A stretch of 64,000 nucleotides of DNA, taken from Clostridia bacterium (GTDB lineage: Bacteria; Bacillota; Clostridia; Oscillospirales; Acutalibacteraceae). Positions 16,631 through 29,700 of this stretch are shown piece after piece. The notes under the pieces are model-generated. The model had not been told where the DNA came from. It did no database searches and saw only the letters and a program-made list of their open reading frames with translations. The stretch lies in assembly GCA_017549105.1 (NCBI GenBank), contig JAFYVN010000012.1:62001-126000 (forward strand). Reading direction: 5' to 3'. Numbering within the stretch: position 1 is the first letter of the stretch; each line of letters starts with the position of its first letter. A program made the translations under genes and the position numbers.

Positions 16631-17725
16631 ATGAGTGAAAAAATAATTAAAGTCGGTGTTGTAGGTCTCGGAAGAGGTACAGCGGTTGCAAGATGCCTTG
16701 CAGGCGTTAAAAATGCAAAGCTTGTTTCTGTTTGTGACCACAATCCCGCTATTCTTAAATCAGGCTATGAAGAGCTTGCCGAAGCTGTCAATGACCCCAA
16801 TCTTATTCAGTTCAGCGATTATGATGAATTTCTCAAATCCGATATCGATGCGGTTATCGTTGCAACCGAAGCTGTTTATCACGTGCCCATTGTTATCAAG
16901 GCTTTTGAAGCCGGCAAGCACGTTCTTTGTGAGATTCCTTCGGTGAATTCCGTTGAAGAAGCCAGAGAACTCAAAGCCGCTTGCGAGGCGCATCCCGACC
17001 TTACTTATATGGCAGCTGAAAGCTGCTGCTATTGGGCGTTTATTCAGACCTGGAAAAAGATGCACGAGGACGGACTTTTCGGTGAAATAGCATATGCGGA
17101 AGCTGAATATCTTCACGCACTCAATCCCGATGAATTTTCACCCACATATTATCCCGAAGGTCACTGGAGAACATATCAGCCCGCTATAAGATATCTTACT
17201 CACGAACTCGGTCCACTTCTTTATGTTATGAATGACCGTGTTGTCAGTGTTACCTGTCTGGAAGCAGATGTTCACTATGATCCCTATACTCCCGAACGAA
17301 AAGAAACGGGTGTTGCACTCTTCAAGACTGCAAAGGGTGCTGTTATCAGACTTCTTGTAAGCTTCGGTGCTTACACAAGCTATGACCACAACTACCGTAT
17401 CTGTGGCACAAGAGGTACAATCGAAACAGACCGCACAAAGGTTGTTGACAATGCTCATTCTCTTGCAAGTCTTCACAGTGTGCCAGGCACATTCGGTGCA
17501 AACTCGAAGATCGATATTCCTGTTACCACTTGCTACGAAGGTGAAGATTCAAGCGGTCACGGCGGTGCAGACGGAAAAATGGTCAAGGATTTCATAAGCT
17601 GTCTTGTTGAAGGTAAAAAGCCTGAACTTGACGTTGAGTTTGCAATCAATATGTCACTTCCCGGTATTATCGCGCACGAATCTGCTGTTCAGGGCGGTGT
17701 TCCCCTTGAAATTCCCCAAATCTGA
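16631..17725 (+). CDS. Gfo/Idh/MocA family oxidoreductase (possibly GH109-like)
   Basis: A 364-residue protein with an N-terminal Rossmann fold (VGVVGLGRGTAVARCL, res ~7-22), the ATEAVYHVPI and family Lys-region GKHVLCEIPS (usual EKP replaced by EIP), and the C-terminal dimer/substrate domain. The segment GHWRTY...THELGPLL and the later SGHGGADG resemble the NAD-dependent alpha-N-acetylgalactosaminidases of GH109, which share this fold, so it may be a hydrolase rather than a dehydrogenase. No signal peptide. AAAGGAG ribosome site; the giant surface-protein gene follows 18 nt later without a terminator, so the two are probably co-transcribed. Confidence 0.8.
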   Translation: MSEKIIKVGVVGLGRGTAVARCLAGVKNAKLVSVCDHNPAILKSGYEELAEAVNDPNLIQFSDYDEFLKSDIDAVIVATEAVYHVPIVIKAFEAGKHVLCEIPSVNSVEEARELKAACEAHPDLTYMAAESCCYWAFIQTWKKMHEDGLFGEIAYAEAEYLHALNPDEFSPTYYPEGHWRTYQPAIRYLTHELGPLLYVMNDRVVSVTCLEADVHYDPYTPERKETGVALFKTAKGAVIRLLVSFGAYTSYDHNYRICGTRGTIETDRTKVVDNAHSLASLHSVPGTFGANSKIDIPVTTCYEGEDSSGHGGADGKMVKDFISCLVEGKKPELDVEFAINMSLPGIIAHESAVQGGVPLEIPQI

Positions 17726-17743
17726 TATAAGGGTGATGTTTAA

Positions 17744-20700
17744 ATGAAAAAGATGTTCAAAAAAGGCTTGTCCCTGCTTCTTGCGGTGATGATGGTAATA
17801 TCTGTGATACCCGCATCAACTCTGATAAGTGCAAGCGCAAGTGCAGCATCGCTTGGTTACGTTGTAGGTGATACCGTTGAATTCGGTTCGTATCCTCAAA
17901 GTAAGGTTACGGATTCTGCTCTTGTTGAGGAGCTTAATGCTCTGACTCTTGAGTGGAAATCTTTCGGCTTTATGAGCGGTGACGGCAACTTCGGTTCAAT
18001 GACCGAAAGCGATTATATGAAGTATGCCGATGTTGAGTTGGCAGGCGAAAAGTACAGGGCGGTTACTTTTTCTCAGTACCGTCCTAACCTTGCATATATT
18101 GCTTCAACAGAGAAAAATTCACATCAGGACGATAACGGTTATTTCACCGATGCAGTTTATTGGTTTAAGTACGAACCGATAAAATGGAGCATTGTTGATG
18201 CTGAAAAAGGTCTGATTATGTCCGAGTCTCTGATCGATGCTCAGGGTTATTCCGAAACTGTTTATTGTTACGATAACGGCGGTTCAACCGAGGATAATTA
18301 TTATCTTGATTCCGCGCACAGAACTTATGCCAACGATTATAAAGATTCTTCAATCAGAGAATGGCTCAATGATGATTTCTACAACACAGCGTTTTCGGGT
18401 GAAGAAAAATCAAAAGTTCTTACCGACAAGATAGATAATACCGCGGTTGTTTCCAAGTATGACAGTTCATCTGTAAGAGACAGGGTTTTCCTTCTTTCGA
18501 GCGATGATGTTAAAATTGCGGACATGGGCTTTGAATCCGATTCAGACCGTATTGCAGAGGGTACGGATTATGCAAAGGCTCTCGGTCTTTATGTTCCCGA
18601 ATCGGGAGAAAGTTCTTTCTGGTGGCTTCGCACTCCCGGAAGCTACAGTTATTATGCCTGCCGTGTTGATAATTCGGGTAAAACCGATGAATACGGCAAC
18701 ACTGTTGATTTTACAAACTACGGTGTACGCCCCGTAATCCGTTACGATTTTGACGGCACGGGCGAAAGATACACCGCAACTTTCCTTGTTGACGGCGAGA
18801 TTTATGCTCAGAATTCCTATGTTCCGGGTGAAGAGATTTTTGCTCCCGCAAGCCCCGAAAAGGAAGGTTTTGTTTTTGAAGGTTGGGATAAAGAAATACC
18901 CGATACAATGGAATATGAAAATCTGACTTTCAATGCAGTATGGAATTCGGTTTCTTACACAATTGTTTTTGATGCAAACGGCGGTGAGTTTTCAGATGGC
19001 TCGTCAGAATATATCATTAATGCCGAATATGACAGCGTACTTGAAATTCCTGATGACCCCGTGAGAGATGGCTATACATTCTGCGGTTGGGAACCGTATG
19101 TTTCCGAATTGGTTGAAGGTGATGCAACTTATGTTGCAACATGGGATGCAAACGAATACACTGTCGCTTACTATGTTGACGGTGAAATTTATGAAACTTT
19201 TTCAGTATTGTTCGGTGATGAAATCGATGTTCCTGCTGATCCGTATTATGAGGGCAGAGAGTTTCTTGGCTGGAGCGATACCGAAGGCGGAGAAATTGTT
19301 GAACTTCCCGCAACAATGCCCGCAGATGATTTGGATTTTTATGCGGTGTGGGAGCGTGGTATCGTTTCTGTTGAACCCGGTGAAGGAAGCGGAATTGTTA
19401 TTGACAACGAAAAAATGCTTATAACCGGTGTTCCTGAAGGCGTTACGGAAGCAGAACTCCGAGAGATGCTTACTGTTATCGGTGACGGATATATTGAAAT
19501 CGCTCTTACCGATAAAAATAAGATTGGTACAGGCTCTGTTGTAACTCTTTATGACAACTTATCCGATGAAAAGCTTTGCGAATACAGAATTGCTATTCTC
19601 GGCGACCTTGACGGTGACGGAATAAAAACCGGCAATGATGCGAAGATACTTTATGAAGAAATTGTGGATCCGGAATGGTCTTCAACCAGAGGCTCGTCCA
19701 GAATTGAATATCTTTGTGCCGCTGCAAATGCAAACGGAGACAGAAGAATCAGTATGGCAGATTTTGATGATCTCGGTTTTGCTACATATCATATTAATGT
19801 ATATACAATGAATGCTGACGGTTCATATGATCTTGCCGAAAATTCGATTGGTTATGGACTTGTAGGTGAAACTGTTTCATATACACCTGACTCTGTCGAA
19901 GAAGGATTCTGTATTGACACGGAAAAGAGTGTGCTTGAAGGTGTTCTTCTTGAGAACGATCTTTTTGAGATTTCCGTTTACTATGCCCGTGGCAGGTACA
20001 GTGTTACATATATTGTTGACGGATATGAGTGGGTTCGTGACGATTATTTCTATGGCGATGCAATTTATCCTCCTGCAGACCCTGAAAAAGAAGGGCATGT
20101 ATTTGTCGGCTGGACTCCTTATATACCTGAAACAATGCCTGCAACGGATTTGTATTTTGAAGCGATATACCAGGTTAAATCATATCATATTGAGTTTGAT
20201 GCTGGAGAAGGCTGTTTTGCAGACGGAAGCAATTCAATTTCGATGGTTTTGGACTACGGCGAATATATCGATATGTTTGAACTTCCGACCAGAGACGGCT
20301 ATATATTTGTGGGTTGGGATGATGGAAACGGCGGTGCTCTGCCGGTACAGATGCCTGCAGAAAATTTGTATTTAACTGCAGTGTGGGAACCGATTACCGA
20401 TACCCCGTACACCATTGAAACTTATATTATGGATACTGCAGGTGAGTATAATCTTTATGGTATTACAACCTGCGCAGGAACAACCGGCACGGTGGCACTT
20501 ATTGAAATTGGAGAGCTTGAAGGTTTTTATGTTGATGAAGAAAATTCCGTCACCTCGGGTATTATCGAAGCTGACGGCTCAACCGTTCTCAAGGTTTACT
20601 ACGCACGAAACCTCCATACAGTAACCTTCAACGTTGACGGCATAGTATATGCTGAATCCGACTATTACTACGGCTCGATTCTTGTTGAACCCGTACAGCC

Positions 20701-23700
20701 GGAAAAAGATGGTTATTCATTTATAGGCTGGGCGGTTGAAGGTTCGGGAGAAATCGCCACTCTGCCGCAGACAGTTGAAGGTGATTTATCATTCGTTGCT
20801 GTTTTCAGTGAGGAATGCGAGTATACCGTTACTCTCGATGCCAACGGCGGACTTTTTGATGATGGTGAAACAGTCAAAACCCTTACGGCAAAAGCCGGCG
20901 AAACAGTTGAAATTGATGTTGAGCCGACAAGAGAGAGTTATATGTTTGCCGGTTGGGATAAAGAAATTCCTTTTACCATGCCCGACTGTGATGTGACTCT
21001 CGAGGCTGTATGGTATCAGGATTTGCATTATTGCCATGTTCTGGATGTTGAGCGTATAACAGAAAGTCACAAACAGCAGAATCTTCTTTATGAAATAGAA
21101 GTTTGCTTTGATCACCCCGAAAAGGTTGAGTTTCTTAAAGAAGAATCGGGAGATTATGTGAGCAAGGCTGTTTTTGACAGAAACGAAGCTTTTGTTTCGG
21201 GTGACCTTACCGAAACAGGTATTGTTTCAATCAGATATTTTGATTACGACACAGGCGAGGAAATTACAGATATATCCAACTTCTCCGGATATTACAACGA
21301 AGTCTGGACTGTTGTTGCATCGCTTCCCGAAGGTGAATACAAGGTAAGAACAAAGCTTGATTCATCTGATGACAGTTGGGAAGCAATTGATCTTTCATAT
21401 GAATATGACCTTGAATATGATGACGTTTCTTTCGACCTGATTCTTGACGCAAACGGTGGTTGGTTTGCGAAGAATGATACAAATATTTTGTTCATCATGG
21501 AGATTTACGGTGAAAGCATAGCTGAGTATTACGAAGAACCCACAAAAGACGGCTACAAGTTTATGGGTTGGGAAGATGAGAACGGTAACGTTGTTGTGAT
21601 TGACGGTACTATGCCTGATATCAACGGCACACTGTATGCAGTATGGGAAGAACTGTCATCGGCTTATGAGTTTGAAATTACCTTTGATGCTTGCGGCGGA
21701 TATTTTGATGACGGAGAGTCAGTATATACCGTTTATGCGAATTATGATGATGTTCTCCAATATCCCCCTGAACCCTATATGGAAGGTTTTACCTTCTGCG
21801 GATGGGAGCCGTATGTTTCTGAAATAGTTGAAGTTGATGCAACCTACTACGCAACGTGGGAACCCAATGAATATATGGTGACCTATTACGTTGACGGTGA
21901 GGTTTATGAAGCTTATTCCGTATACTACGGTGACGAGCTTGATGTTCCCGCTGACCCGTATATCGAAGGATTTACCTTCATTGGTTGGAGCGCATCCGAA
22001 GGCGGCTACGCAATCAACCTCCCTGCAACAATGCCTGCAATGGATCTCGAATTTTTTGCAGTGTGGGAAGAAGAAACAACCACAGACTTGATAACTGGCA
22101 CATGCGGAGAAAATCTTACCTGGTCGTTCGATGAATCAACCGGTGAACTCGTCATCAGTGGTGAGGGAGCAATGGGTGATTATGCAACGCCAGGGAGAGA
22201 ATACGCTTCAATAATTAATACTGTTTATATAGATGATGGCGTAACAAGCATATGTGAATGGGCGTTCTCTGGTTTCGATAGCCTCACAAGCGTAAAAATC
22301 GGCAATAGCGTAACAAGCATAGGTTATTGGGCGTTCGCATATTGCCCCAGTCTCACAAGCGTTGCAATCGGTGACAGCGTAACAAGTATAGGGGATTTCG
22401 CATTCGAAGGTTGCACCAGCCTCTCAAGTATTACTGTTGGTTCAGCAAACACAGCATATTCAAACGATGAATACGGAGTTTTGTTGAATAAAGACAAAAC
22501 AGAATTAATACAGTATCCTATAGGAAACACAAGAACAAGCTATGTGATCCCCGACAGCGTAACAATCATAGGCGATTATGCGTTCTCTTATTGCGACATC
22601 CTCACAAGCGTAACAATCCCCGACAGCGTAATAAGCATAGGTGGTTTTGCGTTCGAATATTGCGAAAGCCTTACAAGCGTATCAATCGGCAACGGCGTAA
22701 CAAGCATAGGTGATCGTGCGTTCTATGATTGCGGCAGTCTTACAAGCGTATCAATCGGCAACAGCGTAACAAGTATAGGTGATTATGCGTTCTATGATTG
22801 CGGCAGTCTTACAAGCGTATCAATCGGCAACAGCGTAACAAGCATAGGTGATTCTGCGTTCCGTGATTGCACCATCCTCACAAGCGTAACAATCCCCGAC
22901 AGCGTAACAAGCATAGGTGATTATGCGTTCTGTGATTGTACAAGCCTCTCAAGCATAACAATCGGCAACGGCGCAACATACATAGGTGATTCTGCGTTCT
23001 GGAGATGCACCAGCCTTTCTGATGTTTACTATACCGGCACGGAAAAAGATTGGAACGCAATAACGATAGGTTTAAGTAACGATCTTCTTACCGATGCAAC
23101 CATTCACTTTGAATCAACCGGTCCCGCACCCCTCAATGTCGTCACCCCCGAAGCAAATCTTGCTTCAAGCGGTGCAAATGAAGTGAACGATTCGGATATT
23201 GTTACCGGTGAATATAAAAATATTACCTGGTCATTCGATAGAAATATGTACGAGCTTGTTATCAGCGGTGAAGGTGATATGCCTGATTTTGGTATGGGTT
23301 CTGCACCGTGGACTGATCATATCTGTGGCGGTGAAGGTATTTATTTGACGATTGAAAACGGAATAACATCCATAGGTGATTATGCTTTCTGTTACGGAAT
23401 AGGTGTCACATATGTATCAATTCCTGAAAGCGTAACAAGTATCGGAAATAATCCGTTCTGTTATTGTGAAGGTATCAACTATATAATTGTAGATACCGAT
23501 AACCCGTCATATTCGAGCGATAAAAACGGTGTGCTGTTCAATAAGGATAAAACCGAGTTGATTAAATACCCTGTAGACAACTCAGTTGTAAGTTATGAAA
23601 TCCCAGGAACCGTGGAACATATAGGAGATTATGCATTCCAAACTGCTTTTGATCTTGAAGAGATTATAATTCCCGATAGTGTGAAAAGCATAGGTGATTA

Positions 23701-26700
23701 TGCGTTCTCTTTGTCCGGTCTTACAAGTGTAACAATTCCGGACAGTGTAGAGAGTTTGGGAGCAGCTGCGTTTGAATCGTGTGGCAGTCTTACAAACGTT
23801 AAAATCGGTAATGGTTTAAAAAATATTGGTTACTCATTTGCTGATTGTGGAAATCTTATAAGCGTAACAATTGGCAACAGTGTAGAAACCATAGATGATA
23901 TGGCGTTCTATGTTTGCTCGAGTCTTACAAGTATTACAATTCCTTTTGGCGTAACAAGCATAGGTGAGGAAGCTTTTTATGGTTGTTATGCTCTTGGAGA
24001 AATATATTACGAAGGTTCCGAAGAAGAATGGAACGCAATATCAATAGGTGAATGTAATGATGCTTTGTCATATGCAACAATCCATTTCAACTGGAATCCT
24101 ACTGGCATCATCAACCTTTCCAATGCATCGGTAAATCTCGAATTCACCGAAGCATACTATCTCGGTGAAGCGGTTATTCCCGCTGTATATCTTCAGTACG
24201 GTGACGAGCTTTTTGATGCAAAGAAAGAACTTTCGATTACTTATTCCGACAACAACAAGGTTGGTAAGGCAAAAGCAATCCTTGAAGGTCTCAACCGTTT
24301 CAGCGGTTCGGCAGAGCTTGAATTCACCATTTCTTATGAAGAAATTCCCGAGCAGATAGTCAACGTCACCGCCCTCGGCGAAATTGAAAAAATCCTGCTT
24401 TCATGGGGCATTTCAAGCGAAGTCGGCACACAGTCCTATAATGTATACCGCCGTAACGAAGGTTCGGATGAATATACCCTCATCACAACCGTAAACGGCA
24501 GAGAAACCCTTTCATATACGGATACAGCTGTTGAGGAAGGAAAGACATACATTTATTATATTACAGGTGTCGGTACTTACGGTGCAGAAAGCCTTCCTTC
24601 GGCTGAGGTTTATGCAACCGTTCAGTCCGATAAGGAAATTCCGACTGTTTATAAACTCAAGCCTGCATCAGGTTCAGTTCTTTATGCTACCCAGACCCTC
24701 AGTATCAGCGCAGAGGATAACATCGGCATTGCAAAGGCTGTCTACAGCTGGTCAGAGGATGAAGGCGCAACCTGGAATGTTATCGGTGAAGCAACAGGTG
24801 AAGGTTTTGCCTGCAAGTTCGATACAACCGTTGTCAAAGGTTCTTCTGTCTCTGTAAAGGTTGTTGTTTACGATACCGTAGGCAATGCGAGCGAAGATGT
24901 TGTAAATACTTATAAGATTGATAACGTCGGTCCCGAAAAGGTTACGGGTCTTTCTGCAATCGTGCAGTCGTCAATCATCACTCTTTCGTGGAATAATGTT
25001 GCGGATGCCGATGCAAAGTATTTCATTCTTCAGCAGAAGACAGACGGTGTCTGGATTACCGTTCAGACAAATCTTATAACAAGAGGTGCAAATGTCGAAA
25101 ATCTTCAGGCAGAAACAGACTATACCTTCCGTGTTGCCTGCGTTGACGTCAGAGGAAATGTTGGTCAGTATTCGGATGAATACACCGTCAGAACCGCTGT
25201 TGACACAATGATTCCCGCAATCACAGGTCAGTCTCCGAGTCCTGCAAGATACAGCAGCGCATTTACTTATACTGCAACTGCGCAGGATGAATGCGGTATC
25301 GCGTCAATCAAGATTCAGTATTCATACGACGAAGAAAGCTGGACAGATATCGGTTCAAAAACATTCTCTGATGCCGAAAGAATTCAGAAGTATTCGCTTA
25401 CAATCAATACCGATGAATATAAAGAAGGTTATCTTTATATCAGAGCAATCGCAACAGACATATCGGGTAACGAAAGCGTTTCGGATAGCACGGCACCTTA
25501 CAGAGGTTACTATATCGACAGAACGGCACCTGATGCGCCGACGGGCCTCAAGGCAATCAGTCAGGACGGATATATCAGCCTCGAATGGACTGTCGGTACG
25601 GAAAACGACCTCGGTGGTTATGCTGTTTACCGTGCAACAGAGGAAAACGGCGAATACAAAGTGATATCGTCAAATCTGGCTACCTATAATTATCACGACC
25701 AGACTGTTGAAAGAGGCAAGGAATACTATTACAAAATAAGAGTATCGGATACCTGCGGTAATATGAGCGGATATTCCGAGATTGTCAGCGCAAAAATGCT
25801 TGACGATACAATCAAACCTGTTGTAAGAGGTATCGGTTCAACTTATAACAATTCTCTCAGCAAGAGCTATAATTATTTCAATGTTGCCGCAAGCGACAAC
25901 AATATGCTTTCATATATGGTTGTTGAATATTGCACAACCAAGAACATGACCTATGCCGAAGCTGCAAGAGCTGAAAGTATTGCGGATTCTTATAAGAACT
26001 TAAGCGTTAAGATTCCCATGGACGGTCTTGAAAGCGGAGATAAGGTTTATGTAAGAGCATATGCGGTTGACGTTATGGGTCTTAAGTCGGATTATGTCAA
26101 TGCACAGTATACTGTTGATCTTACCGCACCTTCGGCAACCGATTTCAAGGCAACTATTGTGAATAATAAGGTAACTCTTACATGGAATGACTGCCGAGAA
26201 GCAGACCTTGCGGGATTCAAGGTTTATTATTCCGCAAACGGTAAGGATTACACAAGTGCAGGCGCAAGAGGTGTAAATGGCGAAGGAATATACACTCTTA
26301 CACATTATATTACTTCACAGCAGAGTGGAACATACTATTATAAGCTTGTTTCTCTTGATAAACTTCAGAATGCTTCGGAGCTTATCACATCTGTTGAATA
26401 TACTTATATCGAATCTCCCGGTGTAATCGTAAATGAAGCTCCCGTTGCATCGTTTATTTGCAAATCATTTATGATTCTCAATGTTGAGGATGAATTTGAT
26501 GCATCTGCATCAACCGATGACAGCCAGATTACGGAATATATATGGGATTTTGGCGACGGAACATCTTCAACCGAAATCAGACCCGTTAAGAAGTACACAT
26601 CAGTCGGTACATATGAAGTAACTCTTACCGTAAAGGATGCCGAAGGTCTTCAGCATTCGGTAACACAGACAGTTGAGGTCAAAGAGCGTGAAAAGCTCGG

Positions 26701-29700
26701 CACTCTCAAAGTCAGAGTTGTTGATGAAAACGGCAGTCCTGTTCCCTATGCCCCTGTCTATTTTGACCTTGGAAGCAATAATAATAAAAAGGTTGCTGCT
26801 GATTCATCCGGCGTAGCAATAATGCTTCTTCCCGACGGTACGCATACGGTAGGCGCATATAAAGACCACTATCTTCCCGCTAAGAAGGAAATCGTCGTTC
26901 TTGCAAACGCAACAAGAACCATTACTCTTACAATTGTCAAGGGCGATATCATCACGGGTGAGTTTGAAATTACAAGAATGACCTTTGATGAAATTATTGC
27001 GGCGGGTATCGATCCGTATGCACCCGATAACAGACAGGTCTATTCCGCAACGGCAAGATTTATTTATTCGGGAAGCGCAATTTCGCTTGATTATTACCGT
27101 AACGGTGCAGGTGGAATTCTCGGATACTCTGTCAGGGATGAAGAAGAAAAAGAACGCAAAACATTCATAGTAGGCGGCGAGGAAAGAAAAGTTACAGACG
27201 TAGTTTGGCTGGGCGGCGACGGAAATAAAGATATCGTTGGAATTCTTGACGTTCCTGCACAGGCATCTTATCTTAAGGAATTCTTTGATGTCAAGCTTCA
27301 TATCATCAACAATGCAGCTTCGGATTTTGTTATTAAGGATAACGAAATAAAACTCAATGTTCCCGAGGGTATGACTCTTATGACTGGTCTTGACGGCGGA
27401 TATCAGAATTCAGATACCGTTCATATTGACAGAATCAAAGGTCAGAATACCGTAACAATTTCTTGGTGCATCAGAGGTGACGTTGCAGGTGAATACAATC
27501 TCACTGCAGACTATACCGGTATTCTTGCTGAATTTGAAGAGCTTGTAACAACAACCTTCAAAACAGATGAACCCATCAAGGTTTACGGTCTTGAAGGCGT
27601 CAAGTTCAGAATTCTCGGTGCTGATGAAATCCATAACGATACCTTCTATTTCAACGTTGAACTTGAAAACGAAAGACCTGTTGATATTCTTCTGCCCGAT
27701 ATAAGTGTTATCAACAATAAGGTTACTAATGTTACAGACAGAGTGCTCGGTACGGATAATGCAGTTTTCGAATCAACCGCATATCTGCTGAATATCTACG
27801 TTCAGCTTGGTAACGGCAAGAAGCAGTATCTTCCGATTTCTTACAGCCGAACCGGAAATCTATCGGCAAATCTTGAGGTTCTCGCTCCGGGTCAGAAACT
27901 TGTTCACGAGTATGTTGCTTATAATGCAATTAATTATGACGGTATTGCCCATTTCAGGGATGCTGCGATAGTCGAGTTTGAAGGACTTTTAGAGAATATC
28001 GAAGTTGGCTCATTCCATAAAGAACGTTACAGCTTCATCGATTATTCTGAAAAGCTCGGAAACATTCTTTCGGGTGATGCTAAAGTCAGACATGCATTGA
28101 ACTACATCAACAATGACGGTAACTATTATTATGTCGATGAAGCCAATACCGGTAAAGTAATGAAAATCCTCTATAATCTTGCTAATACGGTTATCAATGC
28201 AGATCCTTCGGGATTTGAAGACGACGAGATGAAGGATAAGGCAAAGGATATTCTTCTTTCTGTGCTTACGGATGCTGATATTCTTGGAAAGATTGATGAG
28301 CTTACAGGTCAGAAATATTATTATGCGATTAATGAGTATCTCAGCGATGTAAAGGCTGCGCTTGAAGGAAAGCACGATCAAACTGAAATTAACAAGGCTT
28401 TTGAGGAGCTCTTCGCAAAAGCTGATTGGCTGACCGAAAAATACGTTGTTGAAGGCTCAATAGAATTCTATGACAGTGTGACTTCGATTATCGATAATCA
28501 CCTGACCTCAGCTTCGCTCGAGGTTCTTCAGTTCACTCCTTATAAATATTTTGGTAAGAATGTGGACACCGCCATCGCATGGACTGATACCATTTTTGAT
28601 GCGCTCACGGGAGTTCAGCAGGATGTTTATGTTCAGGGCGTGCTCAAATTTGAAAGTAACGTAGAGTACAGCAATTTTATTCTTGATGCTATTCTTCAAG
28701 CTTCAAAGTCTGCGAATTCCGACATTTCTTCTGCTATGGTAAGTTTGGTTAAGGACTTCAAAAAAGAGCTTAATCAATCAGTCAAGCAATTCCAGAGCAA
28801 GGCTGCTGAAATTGTTCAGTATTCGGTAAAAGAGGTCACTTATCATCTTGTCGGAAAGGCTGTCAATGACTTTGTCACCAATTGTATCGGCTCGACTGTT
28901 ATGTCAGTTGTTAAGGTTGTCTTCAACTTTGCAATGTGGGCGCTCGGCATTGATGACTATATGAAGCAGAAGGCGGTGCTTTCAGCATATGACCAGATAG
29001 GTGATGCGTTCCTTAGTGGCTTTATGAACGGTAGCTCTGTCACAAATTCTGTAAAGGATTTCTATTATCTTACTCTTCTCAGAGCAGGATGCGAAACAAG
29101 ACTCGGTGGTGAAGCTACATATAAACAGTTTATTATTGATTATATTGGCGGAACAAATCTTGATGAAATTGAAGAAGCTGAAGCTCTTGATGCTATCAAT
29201 GATGTTAAAAACACTTCGTATAGTTCTATCGATTCATGGTACGACGTTGTTCAGTACAATATCGTAAGTTCGCGTGATACACTCTTCAATATCGAATTCA
29301 CCGAAACCAACATTCCTTCCGCACCTTCCGTAACTCTTGATTACGCTAACTGTCAGACCGTTCAGTCATTCGCTGAAGAATATGAGTACTGCTTCGGTGA
29401 CGGTGTATGGAGAAAATGTAACGGCAAACCCATCGGATTTGAACTTAAGACTGTTCCTCAGACTCTCAGAGTGCGTGTTGCGGCAAGCAGCACAAATCTT
29501 GCCGGTGAAATCACAACCGTGAGAATCTATGCTCAGAAGGAACTCAGCAAACTTATCACAGTAAAATATGACGATGGAAAGTATATTTTCAGCAATCTTA
29601 CTTCTCAGCGTTCATATGAAATGGTACTTCTGAATTCATCGCTTTCAACTCCCGATTGGAGCAGGAGAGTCTTTGTTAACGACAGCAAAGCGACCGGTGC

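Noticed and set aside
22250..23010. CRISPR-like array
   Set aside because: The 69-bp periodicity is in frame and encodes 23-residue LRR_5 units; there are no repeat-spacer boundaries and no cas genes.
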